DNA of 64,000 bases from Carnobacterium maltaromaticum DSM 20342. Its GTDB lineage: Bacteria; Bacillota; Bacilli; Lactobacillales; Carnobacteriaceae. This document shows, in pieces, positions 8,734 to 16,729 of the stretch. The first letter of the stretch is position 1. Every line of letters starts with the position of its first letter. Location of the stretch: NCBI RefSeq assembly GCF_000744945.1, contig NZ_JQMX01000005.1:62001-126000 (forward strand), in the 5' to 3' direction. Position numbers and translations under genes: made by a program. Below the pieces are notes generated by a model. The model worked only from the letters and a program-made list of their open reading frames with translations, did no database searches and had not been told where the DNA came from.

Positions 8734-9927
8734 ATGTTTAATTACCTTTCTAGCACTATAAAATTACGATTACTTATGAATTTCATTAGTAAAGCTACAT
8801 CATCAATGCTACTCCCATTTGTCACAATCTTATATGCAAAAGAATTTGGAATTGTAATTGCTGGTACATTAATTAGTATTACAAGTTTTTTCCAAATTGG
8901 ATTTAGTATTTATGGTGGTCAACTAACAGAAAAATTTGGCCGAATCCCTCTCATGAAATGGGGTGAGTGTATTAAACTATTTTGCTTTTTAGTACTTTTA
9001 TTTTATTCCAATACTTGGATTGTGTTTTTTGTGATTACCATCATTTCAGCAGCTCAAGGATTTATTAATCCTGCTATTGATTCCATGCTAATAGATGAAA
9101 GTAATGACGAAATAAAAGCAAAAGTATTGTCTCTAAACAATTGGATTTATAATACTTCATACTTAATAGGTGCAATGATAGGTGGTTGGTTATTTCAAAA
9201 AAATTTCGTTGTAATTGTTATTTTACTTATACTAAGTAGTCTTTTTGTACTTTGGAATATATTTGCTAATATGAATGAAACACATATTGTACTCCAATCT
9301 AAAAAACTTAAATATGGATTTTTTAGTTCTTATTCAGAAGTTATAACTAACAAAAAATTTGTGCTATTTTCTATAGGAATGATGTTCTTTCTTTTTTTAC
9401 AAAGAACCTTAACTAATTACATTGCTGTTAATTTTAAAAGTACATTAATTCCTTTTACTCAAATAATGTTAAACCAAGAACAATTATTATCTGTTGTCTT
9501 AACAATTAATACTATTTTGGTAATAGCTTTTTTACCAATAGTAACTTTTAAATTTAATATATTAAAAACAAGATTTTTTTTGATACTTTCAATGATTCTA
9601 ATCCCAATTGGTTTTTTCGTTCTTTCATATTCAAATACATTTTCACATATTATCATTGGAACAATATTATTTACTGCCGGAGAGTTAGTTTTCACTCCAA
9701 GTATGCAAGCTGTATTTATTTCAACCATCGATGAAGATAACAAAGGGCCTTATAATGCTATACTAAGCACCTTTCAGTCAATTTCAAAAATTTTATCTTC
9801 AATTTTTCTATCAGTATCTGTTATATTCACACAATTCGGTAATGCCTCACTTCTTTTTATAGTTGGTTTTTTAGGTATATTATTAATTCTTCTAGTAAGT
9901 GACAAACCAAATAAATTAATTACCTAA
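8734..9927 (+). CDS. MFS transporter, probable exporter of the cluster product
   Basis: A 397-residue integral membrane protein with about 12 predicted hydrophobic segments. The start chosen is the ATG at 8734, with AAGGAGAAG upstream and one base after the ligase stop codon; an in-frame ATG 33 bases earlier lies inside the ligase and lacks a site. The first inter-helix loop has the MFS motif A-like GQLTEKFGRIPLMKWGE (about 62-78), typical of drug/H+ antiporters. As the last gene of the plus-strand arm it most likely exports the NRPS-derived molecule, giving self-resistance. A sugar or nutrient permease is less likely because of the motif and context. Confidence 0.85.
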   Translation: MFNYLSSTIKLRLLMNFISKATSSMLLPFVTILYAKEFGIVIAGTLISITSFFQIGFSIYGGQLTEKFGRIPLMKWGECIKLFCFLVLLFYSNTWIVFFVITIISAAQGFINPAIDSMLIDESNDEIKAKVLSLNNWIYNTSYLIGAMIGGWLFQKNFVVIVILLILSSLFVLWNIFANMNETHIVLQSKKLKYGFFSSYSEVITNKKFVLFSIGMMFFLFLQRTLTNYIAVNFKSTLIPFTQIMLNQEQLLSVVLTINTILVIAFLPIVTFKFNILKTRFFLILSMILIPIGFFVLSYSNTFSHIIIGTILFTAGELVFTPSMQAVFISTIDEDNKGPYNAILSTFQSISKILSSIFLSVSVIFTQFGNASLLFIVGFLGILLILLVSDKPNKLIT

Positions 9928-9966
9928 CATTTAAATAATATATTTATTTTACAAGTTAAACAGCTA

Positions 9967-10000
9967 GAGTAGTTACCAACTTATAAGTTGGTAGCTACTC
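9967..10000 (+). terminator. Rho-independent terminator after the MFS gene
   Basis: A 16-bp stem (GAGTAGTTACCAACTT paired with AAGTTGGTAGCTACTC, one G-T wobble) with a 2-base loop, followed by CTTTTGTTTTT. It closes the ligase-transporter transcript. Confidence 0.9.
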
Positions 10001-10288
10001 CTTTTGTTTTTACTAGTAATTTTATTATGGCATGATTTAATATTGGCACGGAGACCTACATAAATCACTTTGACTAAATAAACCAGTAGAGTACACCATA
10101 ATGGCTGATTTTATTTCCCAAGATAAATTTTTCTAATGACCACCAATACTACAGAAAGTTCTAAAAATAGAGTTATCAATATGATTATTTCCAATTTTTA
10201 AATTAATAACAAATCGAAGATTCCAACAATTTTTCTTCTTTATCATTGGACATTTTTGCCTATTAATTTGATTCAAGTTTGCTTAGTT
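10001..10288. other. Intergenic region without a recognisable gene
   Basis: Nearly 300 bases with stops in all frames. I looked for transposase or peptide remnants on both strands and found none that I can name. It separates the biosynthetic cluster from the helicase-regulator block and may be a decayed joint between two acquired segments. Confidence 0.4.
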
Positions 10289-12844
10289 TTAGCTATTGTA
10301 CGGCTTTGATTCTTCACTATAAGTTTTAAGTGAATCAATGCTTAAATCATGAAGCTCCAACAATTGACTTATCTTGTTAATTGAAATATCTGCAAAATCA
10401 GTATTTTTAAATTCTTTTGTAAAATCACTTACATTTTTAACTAACTTATTTAACATTTTTTCTCTTATTATATTTACATCTTCATTAAACCCACCTGCTG
10501 GATCAAAATATTTTGTTCCTACTATCATAAAGTTTGTGTGTATACTATTCTTATATTCTCGATTAAACCACGAAATTGAATTATTCATTTGACCCGTTTC
10601 ATCTTTATAAATATATTTTCTTGTTGATTTAACCATATTTTTACATTCAAACACAAAAAACTCATTTTCTCTTACTGCCCAAACATTATCTGGACCCTTT
10701 TTATAACTTTTGTCCGGGCGTTGAGTTTCAAACCCTAATAAAATCCCCAAAATGTCAAAACTACTCTCAAAGGCTTCCGAATTTTTACCCATTCTAAGTT
10801 TATCTGAAATTTCATGCATTAGTAGCTCTAGTTCATTATAAGTTCTCAGTTCACTAATATATTTTTTTATATTTTCCGCTCTATGAGAATTTTCAATACT
10901 TCCAATTTTAGAAACCTCTATATTACTAGGATATAGTAAAAGATAATTATTAATGCGATGAGCAATTGTCTGTACCTCTATAGCTTTTGATTTTGAAATT
11001 TCATAACAATATTTTGCTTTTTTTTGTAAATACCATCCTTTTTCATAATCGTCGATCACATATTTATCTATAAATGGCTGAATTTTTTCTATTGCTTTTT
11101 GCTTCTCACCATTCATAAAAAGGTTATCAATTTTCCTTTCCTCTTCAAGTTTCTCTACAGCACTTATATCAATTATATTTTCAGATTGATCATCCATTCG
11201 TTCTTTATAAAATAATTTCCAACCTTCATCTCTTTTTAATAATTGGTTTATTAAACTTGAAAACACAGTATATGGTGCTTTACCTTTTTCAATATCTTCT
11301 TTTGCAAAATCAACCAGCTCTTTGCCTATTAATATTTGTTTTTTAGTAAATGTAGAGAAATATTTTTGATTATTATTAGTTTGAACAAACCTAGTCAACT
11401 CCGTTCCAATTAAAACAATTACTGAAAAATCTTTTTCACCACGTACACTACGGCCCATTCCTTGTTCAATTTTTTGTGCTTTTTTTCTATTTAACTGTTC
11501 AGAATTTGAAATCACTGAAGATAAATAGCGGTCTTCCAAAGATTCAAAAGATGGGATTGAATCAATCACCAGTATTCTACATAAATTATCAGGCAAATCA
11601 ATACCGTCATACCTATTAGAAAAAACTACTGTCTGTGGTTTTTCACTAGCCTCAAGATATTTTACACTCTCATTTATATCTCCAGTACTAACGATTTTAG
11701 ATCCATATTTGTTCCAATCTTGTGTCAAAGAAAAACTCGGTGTTAGTGCAATTCTTCCAATCAAACTAGCATTACCACCCCACGGTTGTCCAAAATAGTG
11801 AACCATTTCAGTACGGTTTAACGTTTTTTCAATTAAAGAAGGAATAAGAACCATTTTTTCACCAGACCATTCTTCTTTATCTAATTTTAGTGGTTCTAAC
11901 AAATTACTTGCTGGTATTCCCAACTCTTTAATTAAAATTGAATCTTCACTAGCCGTAGCAGACATATATATTTTAGATTTTGCATTATAAAAACTACCAA
12001 ATATTTTCAACGGCATCTGATATGGAATGATTTCAACTTTTTCTGCGGATATATAACAATCAGTGTATTTTAAGCTGTCTTTTATTATTGGCCAAGCATA
12101 CTTTATTTCATTTTCATTTGAGTAAGCAGCAATAATTTTAGTTATTGCATCAATATTGTCATGCCAAGCCCAATAAGGAACTGGTAACATTGGTACTGTT
12201 GAGGAATCATTATTTTTAAATTTAACTAATTCTTCAAACGTTCCCAATCCTTGAAGTTTAATATCTTCTTTTAGCAGCTCAAATATTTCTGTGTACGCAC
12301 CCTTTGTTTTCTCTTTAGAAAAATTCATTCTTGTTGCCTGTCTAATTGATTCAATACAAGCATGCGCATCATCTATGACAATTCCCTCCACATCTATAGA
12401 TTTTGCTCCTAATCCAAATTTTGAAAACCCATGAAACATGTATTGAACTGTAGTAATTAGTATGGCTTCTGAATTTGTAAATTCTGGAGGAATTGCCCTA
12501 TCTGATCCCACAGAGCAAACTTTTAATCCAAATTGCTTCGCTTGGGCTATAGTTTGATCAACTAAAAATGAGTTGGGACAAATATACATTACTGGTCTAT
12601 TCTCCTTATTTAAAATTGATTGTAAAATTAATAAACCAACTAAAGTTTTTCCTTGACCTGTGTTCATTTTGAGTATTGTGTGAGCTTTATTACTGAATTT
12701 TTCAAACCATTTATTTAAAATCTCTGTCTGGACATCACGTAACGGTCCTTTTTCAGCAAATCTATCTAAAGTATCATAGATTTCAACTGGATCTATCTCT
12801 TTTTCTTTTTTTATCATAGTTATTTTATTTCGAAAATCTACCAT
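10289..12844 (-). CDS. DEAD/DEAH-type superfamily 2 helicase with C-terminal PD-(D/E)xK-like nuclease domain
   Basis: An 851-residue protein. The N-terminal half is an SF2 helicase: MNTGQGKT (Walker A, about 60-67), VIDDAHAC (motif II, DDAH, about 156), MSATASED (motif III, about 292), and EQGMGRSVRGEKDFSVIVL (motif VI, about 460). The middle is helical. Near residue 690-715, GPDNVWAVRENEFFVFECKN fits the D-x(n)-ExK pattern of restriction-endonuclease-like folds. Helicase-nuclease fusions of this type are typical of defence or DNA-repair islands. It starts 53 bases after the stop of an RRNPP-type regulator on the same strand, so the two may form one transcript. It could instead be a plasmid maintenance helicase; no known system name fits with confidence. 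Confidence 0.75.
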   Translation of the reverse strand: MVDFRNKITMIKKEKEIDPVEIYDTLDRFAEKGPLRDVQTEILNKWFEKFSNKAHTILKMNTGQGKTLVGLLILQSILNKENRPVMYICPNSFLVDQTIAQAKQFGLKVCSVGSDRAIPPEFTNSEAILITTVQYMFHGFSKFGLGAKSIDVEGIVIDDAHACIESIRQATRMNFSKEKTKGAYTEIFELLKEDIKLQGLGTFEELVKFKNNDSSTVPMLPVPYWAWHDNIDAITKIIAAYSNENEIKYAWPIIKDSLKYTDCYISAEKVEIIPYQMPLKIFGSFYNAKSKIYMSATASEDSILIKELGIPASNLLEPLKLDKEEWSGEKMVLIPSLIEKTLNRTEMVHYFGQPWGGNASLIGRIALTPSFSLTQDWNKYGSKIVSTGDINESVKYLEASEKPQTVVFSNRYDGIDLPDNLCRILVIDSIPSFESLEDRYLSSVISNSEQLNRKKAQKIEQGMGRSVRGEKDFSVIVLIGTELTRFVQTNNNQKYFSTFTKKQILIGKELVDFAKEDIEKGKAPYTVFSSLINQLLKRDEGWKLFYKERMDDQSENIIDISAVEKLEEERKIDNLFMNGEKQKAIEKIQPFIDKYVIDDYEKGWYLQKKAKYCYEISKSKAIEVQTIAHRINNYLLLYPSNIEVSKIGSIENSHRAENIKKYISELRTYNELELLMHEISDKLRMGKNSEAFESSFDILGILLGFETQRPDKSYKKGPDNVWAVRENEFFVFECKNMVKSTRKYIYKDETGQMNNSISWFNREYKNSIHTNFMIVGTKYFDPAGGFNEDVNIIREKMLNKLVKNVSDFTKEFKNTDFADISINKISQLLELHDLSIDSLKTYSEESKPYNS

Positions 12845-12897
12845 TTTAAACTCACTCCATTTCCATTTTTATTACACAATCTATTTTGATTGCTTAT

Positions 12898-13788
12898 TTA
12901 ACAATAATTGTATCTATTTAATTTAAATTCAGCCATATCCATTGCTATTGCTTCAGTAACGATTTTATTTTTGTTTAATATAGCAACTGATGCTGCATGG
13001 AAGTAAAATTCTTCTGCTTCTTTCATTTTTCCTAGTTTTGCCAGGTTAAATGCTTTTTCATAAAACAATCGATCTAACTCGAAATTTGTATGATTCATTT
13101 GTTGTAGCGCAATACCTAAATTACAGAGATCAACCGCCTTCTCATAATGTTCAATTTGAGAATAAAATTTTGCACTATTAAAATAAACACTAGTAATATC
13201 AAAACTATCCCTTATTTCCCCTAGATTTTCTATTAATTCTTCTAACTGACTAAGCGCTTTTTCATAATAGGTCAAGGCTTTATCTAAATCAGAATTAAGT
13301 ACGTACGCAATTCCAACACCATTCGTTGCTAAAACATCAATCAACTCTACATTTGTTTCTGATTTATCAGACAATACCAAATTAAAGTAGTAGTGAGCTT
13401 CAGTAAAATTTTTATTGGCAATTAACTCCGTCAGTCCTAAGTAATAGTGATACTTCTTAATTTCATAGCTTTTTTCTAATTTTTTTATATCTATTTCTTT
13501 TACTAATAAATCATGCGCCTCTTTATGTTTATACGTTGCACATAATTGTTTTACCTGGTTAAAGATAGCTGCATTGTAGTTAGAATTCATTAACGTGTAA
13601 TCAGATATTTCACTAAATTCTATATCAAGTCTGTTCGCAATGGCTATTAATATAGGCAAATTCGGCATCCCCGACTTGTTCTCTAAATTGCTGATAGTAG
13701 CTTGTGTACAAATCCCTTCAGCTAACTCACCTTGTTTGAGTCCTTTTGCTAAACGCTTTTCTTTAATGACTTCCCCTAATGTTTTCAT
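12898..13788 (-). CDS. PlcR/Rgg-like (RRNPP) transcriptional regulator, HTH plus TPR
   Basis: A 296-residue regulator. Residues 1-65 are a Cro/C1-type helix-turn-helix (GLKQGELAEGICTQATISNL). The rest is built of helical TPR-like repeats (for example LDKALTYYEKALSQLEEL and HYEKAVDLCNLGIALQQM), the arrangement of RRNPP regulators that bind short peptides inside the cell. The ATG has GAGGGAG upstream. A 25-residue peptide gene reads away from it 108 bases upstream, which is where peptide partners of such regulators usually sit. The helicase-nuclease gene follows it on the same strand, so it may control that gene. The actual ligand and regulon are not shown by the sequence. Confidence 0.85.
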   Translation of the reverse strand: MKTLGEVIKEKRLAKGLKQGELAEGICTQATISNLENKSGMPNLPILIAIANRLDIEFSEISDYTLMNSNYNAAIFNQVKQLCATYKHKEAHDLLVKEIDIKKLEKSYEIKKYHYYLGLTELIANKNFTEAHYYFNLVLSDKSETNVELIDVLATNGVGIAYVLNSDLDKALTYYEKALSQLEELIENLGEIRDSFDITSVYFNSAKFYSQIEHYEKAVDLCNLGIALQQMNHTNFELDRLFYEKAFNLAKLGKMKEAEEFYFHAASVAILNKNKIVTEAIAMDMAEFKLNRYNYC

Positions 13789-13822
13789 CGTTAAGCTCCC
13801 TCTCTTCTAAGATTAAATAGTA

Positions 13823-13851
13823 TTGATTAATTGTACCCTAACCGTTATGAT
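13823..13851 (+). promoter_or_regulatory. Promoter of the 25-residue peptide gene
   Basis: TTGATT, a 17-base spacer and TATGAT on the plus strand place a transcription start near 13858, about 40 bases before the peptide ATG. The same interval must hold the promoter of the divergent regulator. Confidence 0.6.
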
Positions 13852-13896
13852 TAATATAGTAATAAATAGTTATCTTTCAAAAAGGAGGCCACTTGC

Positions 13897-13974
13897 ATGA
13901 CCATTGACGATATGATCAACCTATCTTCAGATTTAACAGGTTTTTCTCCATATGGAAATATTCCTTATGGATAA
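13897..13974 (+). CDS. 25-residue peptide, candidate signalling partner of the RRNPP regulator
   Basis: A short gene with an excellent ribosome binding site (AAAGGAGG, 8 bases before ATG) and its own promoter. The product starts MTIDDMINLSS and ends FSPYGNIPYG. It has no hydrophobic secretion signal, unlike SHP, PapR or Phr precursors, so export would need a dedicated peptide transporter, or it may act in the cell that makes it. Position and orientation relative to the PlcR/Rgg-like gene are the main reasons for the call. The aromatic and glycine-rich C-terminus would be the natural mature signal. Alternative: a leader peptide without signalling function. Confidence 0.6.
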   Translation: MTIDDMINLSSDLTGFSPYGNIPYG

Positions 13975-14028
13975 TTCAACACCATTAACCTAATTAAAAA
14001 GAAAACGCATTCCTTGATTATTGTATAC

Positions 14029-14061
14029 AAACCCGTCTCTCATTATAAAAGTGACGGGTTT
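14029..14061. terminator. Bidirectional terminator between peptide gene and T7SS effector operon
   Basis: AAACCCGTC and GACGGGTTT form a 9-bp stem around a 15-base loop, with T-rich sequence on both sides, serving the plus-strand peptide transcript and the minus-strand effector operon. Confidence 0.75.
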
Positions 14062-14074
14062 ATTTTAGGACGTT

Positions 14075-14461
14075 TCATATCCAATTTGAAGATTTAAATG
14101 ATTGTTTAAATGTTTTCATATCTTCTACGGAATCCGCTACATTAGTTACTAGAGAGCCCATATCTGTCTGCAATTTCTTACCAGCATGACTCGTAAAAGC
14201 ATCTTTTAAATTTGTTTTAGCTTGTGAAACTGAAAGCCCACTGTCCTGGCACCATTCATGAGTGAGTAAGCTTTGTTGTTCTGGTACCGCACGCTGCAGT
14301 TCAGCTTTTAATTGTTCTCTCAATGCTTGCTTCTGATATCCTGCTTTGGCCCAATCAAGAACGTCTTCTAACGAATGACGAACGGCATCCGAAACTTCTT
14401 CTCCCAAATTTTCTAGTTCCTTTTGCACTTTATTCAATTCATAAAAAAAATCAATACTCAT
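14075..14461 (-). CDS. Small helical protein, candidate partner of the lipase effector
   Basis: 128 residues from the ATG at 14461, preceded by GGAGG 8 bases upstream; a start five codons earlier lacks a site. It begins 1 base after the effector stop codon, so the two are made together. The protein is helical and polar, with no signal peptide or membrane segment (for example LNKVQKELENLGEEVSDAV at 7-25). Small helical proteins next to type VII secretion toxins are usually targeting partners or chaperones of the WXG100/Lap kind. I cannot see a clear WxG, so this role is inferred from context only. Confidence 0.55.
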   Translation of the reverse strand: MSIDFFYELNKVQKELENLGEEVSDAVRHSLEDVLDWAKAGYQKQALREQLKAELQRAVPEQQSLLTHEWCQDSGLSVSQAKTNLKDAFTSHAGKKLQTDMGSLVTNVADSVEDMKTFKQSFKSSNWI

Positions 14462-14462
14462 G

Positions 14463-15644
14463 TTAAGATCCTCCAAGAATAGTACTTAAATTTTTGGCCA
14501 TGTTTTTATCTGCAGTATCAAATTGAGTGGCCGCTACTCCAATTTTATCTTTTAGGTGGGAAAGACTTTTCTTTGTTTTTTCCAAATCATCAATCAGACT
14601 CTCTTTCATTTTACGATCATAAAAATAGTACGATCTGCCTTTATAGGATTGTGCCAGTTCTTCAAAAATTTCTTCTACATCGTTACTTGTTAAATGGCTA
14701 AAACTTCCAACCCCCATTTTATCCACATAAGTAGAATAAATTGTCTTAATTTCTTTATCTAAATTATCCGTTACTGTTGAAATCATTTCTTGTGTAAAAT
14801 ACAATTTTTGTATAGCAGAATCAAAATGATCTAGCTGATTCAGTATCTCTTCAGGATCAACTCGGACCATAATAGAACCATCACCGTTAAACATTCCTGC
14901 AAAACTTCCACCCATATGCCCTACAACCCACAAATCGCTTTTCGCACTCTTTGCCATGATTCTTGAGCCAATTATTTCCCCAGCTGGTAGATAACCTACT
15001 GGATCATTTTTATGACGATAATCACGAATCATGTCATCATATTTTCCGTCACGAACGGCTTGTTGTAATTCTGGAGGTAATAATCTAAACGCTCTTGCTG
15101 CTGCAAACGTAGTCGCTTTAGCATCCATTATTACTGCCATGTATTGAGCGAGTGCCCCACCTAAACTATGACCAGTAAAACTATAATTTTGTGGGTTATA
15201 CTCTTGAATCGATTGACGTACAAAGGCATCGTATTGGATAAATTGATTCTGGGCATTAACTTGCTCGATTTCTGCTTTTTTTAACTCTTCTGGGCTCACA
15301 GAGCTACTCCCTAATACAATTCCATTGGTTTTAACCCAATCATTGTAGCCATCCTCGCCCATTTCGCTTCCACGAGAAACGAACACCATATTTTCAGGGG
15401 CTTTAATCTTTCCTGAGCATAAAGCTTTATATTCATCTAAAGATATAACTGCCATAGCTTGAAGCCCACTATCGGTGCTAATTGAATTAATTGTAACCCA
15501 CTTTGACCCATCATTTGCATTTATAGTTTCCAGTTTCTTCAATTCGTCAATAGAAAGTTTTGTAACGCTGTTTATGTTTAGCCATTTGTCATCATACACT
15601 GAATCCGCTAATTTCCAATATTGTTCATCTGTTAGTTGTGTCAT
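14463..15644 (-). CDS. Lipase-domain toxin, probable type VII secretion effector with lipase at the N-terminal side
   Basis: 393 residues with no signal peptide. An alpha/beta-hydrolase class-3 lipase core holds FTGHSLGGALAQY (GxSxG, serine about residue 160), a later aspartate in RHKNDPVGYL (about 212) and a histidine in VVGHMGG (about 244), a plausible Ser-Asp-His triad. The C-terminal 120 residues are a helical, LXG-like tail ending in a coiled segment. This lipase-first, helical-tail-last order matches the TslA-type T7SS lipase described in staphylococci. AGGAGG lies before the ATG. No EssC/EsxA machinery is in the window, so secretion would depend on the chromosome. Confidence 0.75.
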   Translation of the reverse strand: MTQLTDEQYWKLADSVYDDKWLNINSVTKLSIDELKKLETINANDGSKWVTINSISTDSGLQAMAVISLDEYKALCSGKIKAPENMVFVSRGSEMGEDGYNDWVKTNGIVLGSSSVSPEELKKAEIEQVNAQNQFIQYDAFVRQSIQEYNPQNYSFTGHSLGGALAQYMAVIMDAKATTFAAARAFRLLPPELQQAVRDGKYDDMIRDYRHKNDPVGYLPAGEIIGSRIMAKSAKSDLWVVGHMGGSFAGMFNGDGSIMVRVDPEEILNQLDHFDSAIQKLYFTQEMISTVTDNLDKEIKTIYSTYVDKMGVGSFSHLTSNDVEEIFEELAQSYKGRSYYFYDRKMKESLIDDLEKTKKSLSHLKDKIGVAATQFDTADKNMAKNLSTILGGS

Positions 15645-15707
15645 TTAACTTCCTCCTGTATAGTTACTGTATAGATTACTTTATTAATAGATTTGAGGCG
15701 TGGTGGT

Positions 15708-16073
15708 ATGAAAAAATTTTTATTTGTATTTATAACAACTATTTTAATTATAACAGGAGGTTGGTTAATTGTGAAAGAGATTCAAAAAAAAGAATTATTA
15801 ACAGAAAATGCACCACTTATTGAAAAATATTTAAAATACAATTATGAAGGAATTAAATCTGTAACTTTTTCAGAGGTAAAAGTAAACCCAACTGGAGTTC
15901 CACACATAATAGGTTATGTAAATAACGATAAAGATACTTATTTCAGTGCTGGTATTTATAATGAAAAATTTGATGGAGATATCGGTGTAAGTAATATTCC
16001 AATGACAGATAACAATTTGGAATTTGGAGCAAAAAGTGTTTCTGACATTGAAAAAGAAGAAAAAAACAAATAA
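15708..16073 (+). CDS. DUF1433-like membrane-anchored protein, candidate immunity to the lipase
   Basis: 121 residues from the ATG at 15708 (GTGGTGGT just before it; an earlier in-frame start adds five residues). Residues 4-22 form a single N-terminal membrane segment (FLFVFITTILIITGGWLIV), and the rest is a small outward-facing domain with IEKYLKYNYEGIKSVTFSEV and VNPTGVPHIIGYVNND, a pattern typical of DUF1433. Such proteins flank T7SS lipase genes in Firmicutes, where a related lipoprotein protects the producer. Here it reads divergently from the effector. No lipobox cysteine is present. Confidence 0.65.
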   Translation: MKKFLFVFITTILIITGGWLIVKEIQKKELLTENAPLIEKYLKYNYEGIKSVTFSEVKVNPTGVPHIIGYVNNDKDTYFSAGIYNEKFDGDIGVSNIPMTDNNLEFGAKSVSDIEKEEKNK

Positions 16074-16097
16074 AACGATTATAAAAACGACTTAAAT

Positions 16098-16149
16098 AAA
16101 CAAGTAAGGGCAACACTAAAGTAATATTTAGTGATGCCCTTACTTGTTT
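16098..16149. terminator. Strong bidirectional terminator
   Basis: A long inverted repeat: AAACAAGTAAGGGC pairs with GCCCTTACTTGTTT, and an inner CACTAAA/TTTAGTG stem extends it. It separates the plus-strand DUF1433-like gene from the minus-strand small-gene operon. Confidence 0.85.
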
Positions 16150-16354
16150 ATTCTTTCTCTTGTTCTTCTATCCAATCCTCAAAACGTTTTTCTACAGTCT
16201 GATAGCATCCTATACAAGTAAATCTATCCGTATCAGCTTCATAGGAGCTTTCAAAACTCTCAACTGCTTCTTCAAGCGTGAGATTAAATAGTTCTGAAAC
16301 ACATTGATAATAGTAAATATCTTTAGGCTCTCTGCAACAATACCGACACTTCAT
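16148..16354 (-). CDS. Small CxxC zinc-ribbon-like protein
   Basis: 68 residues from the ATG at 16354, preceded by GAGGGGG with 6-base spacing. Alternatively, translation may start at a GTG at 16390 that overlaps the upstream stop codon, adding 12 residues. The product has paired cysteines MKCRYCC near its start and FTCIGCYQ near residue 43-50, suggesting a single zinc site. It is acidic at the C-terminus. Such tiny zinc proteins on plasmids are often unassigned; no function can be given. It is the last gene of a three-gene operon of very small proteins. Confidence 0.55.
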   Translation of the reverse strand: MKCRYCCREPKDIYYYQCVSELFNLTLEEAVESFESSYEADTDRFTCIGCYQTVEKRFEDWIEEQEKE

Positions 16355-16386
16355 AGGCATCCCCCTCATCATATAGGAGGTATGGA

Positions 16387-16569
16387 TCACTTTACCTTAT
16401 AAACAATTCTCATCGCTTCTGGCATAGGTTGAACCGCTATGTTTTTTCTTACTCCAGTTTCAGTAGTCCCAAACTCGTCATCTAACCAACGTTGCAGTTC
16501 AGAGCGTTCTGTGGACTCAAAATAAACCTTATGAGTCTCAATTCCAACTAATTTGAACAATTTTGTCAA
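16387..16569 (-). CDS. 60-residue hypothetical protein (intact paralogue of a pseudogene at 18994-19173)
   Basis: A TTG-started gene with AAGGAG upstream. The product contains KVYFESTERSELQRWLDDEF. I do not recognise the family, but a broken copy sharing KVYF, ELQRWL and a C-terminal MPE(A/S)M(R/K)IV motif lies on the other side of the nearby IS, so this is a real, duplicated gene rather than chance. It sits between a 47-residue gene and a CxxC protein in one operon. Confidence 0.6.
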   Translation of the reverse strand: MTKLFKLVGIETHKVYFESTERSELQRWLDDEFGTTETGVRKNIAVQPMPEAMRIVYKVK

Positions 16570-16585
16570 TTTTTATGGATCTCCT

Positions 16586-16729
16586 TCAGAGATTATTTTT
16601 TTCTTTTGCATCAATTTTATCCAGGGTTAATTTTAAAATTTCCAAGTAAAGTCGATCGTCTTTATTTTCTATATTCACTTCTTTTTTAAGCTCAGAAAAC
16701 AACAGTGCTGCTTTTTGGAAATTATCCAT
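16586..16729 (-). CDS. 47-residue hypothetical protein
   Basis: Found by reading the minus strand: ATG with GAGGGATAAA upstream, product beginning MDNFQKAALLFSELKKE and ending KEKNNL, charged and helical. It is 16 bases upstream of the 60-residue gene, so it is the first gene of the small operon. No function is visible. Confidence 0.55.
   Translation of the reverse strand: MDNFQKAALLFSELKKEVNIENKDDRLYLEILKLTLDKIDAKEKNNL

Noticed and set aside
10001-10288. Possible decayed transposase remnant
   Set aside because: Translations of both strands gave no recognisable transposase motif and no terminal repeats.
13897-13974. Bacteriocin precursor as an alternative for the 25-residue peptide
   Set aside because: No double-glycine leader, no cysteines, no modification or immunity gene nearby; its position next to an RRNPP regulator is better explained by signalling.
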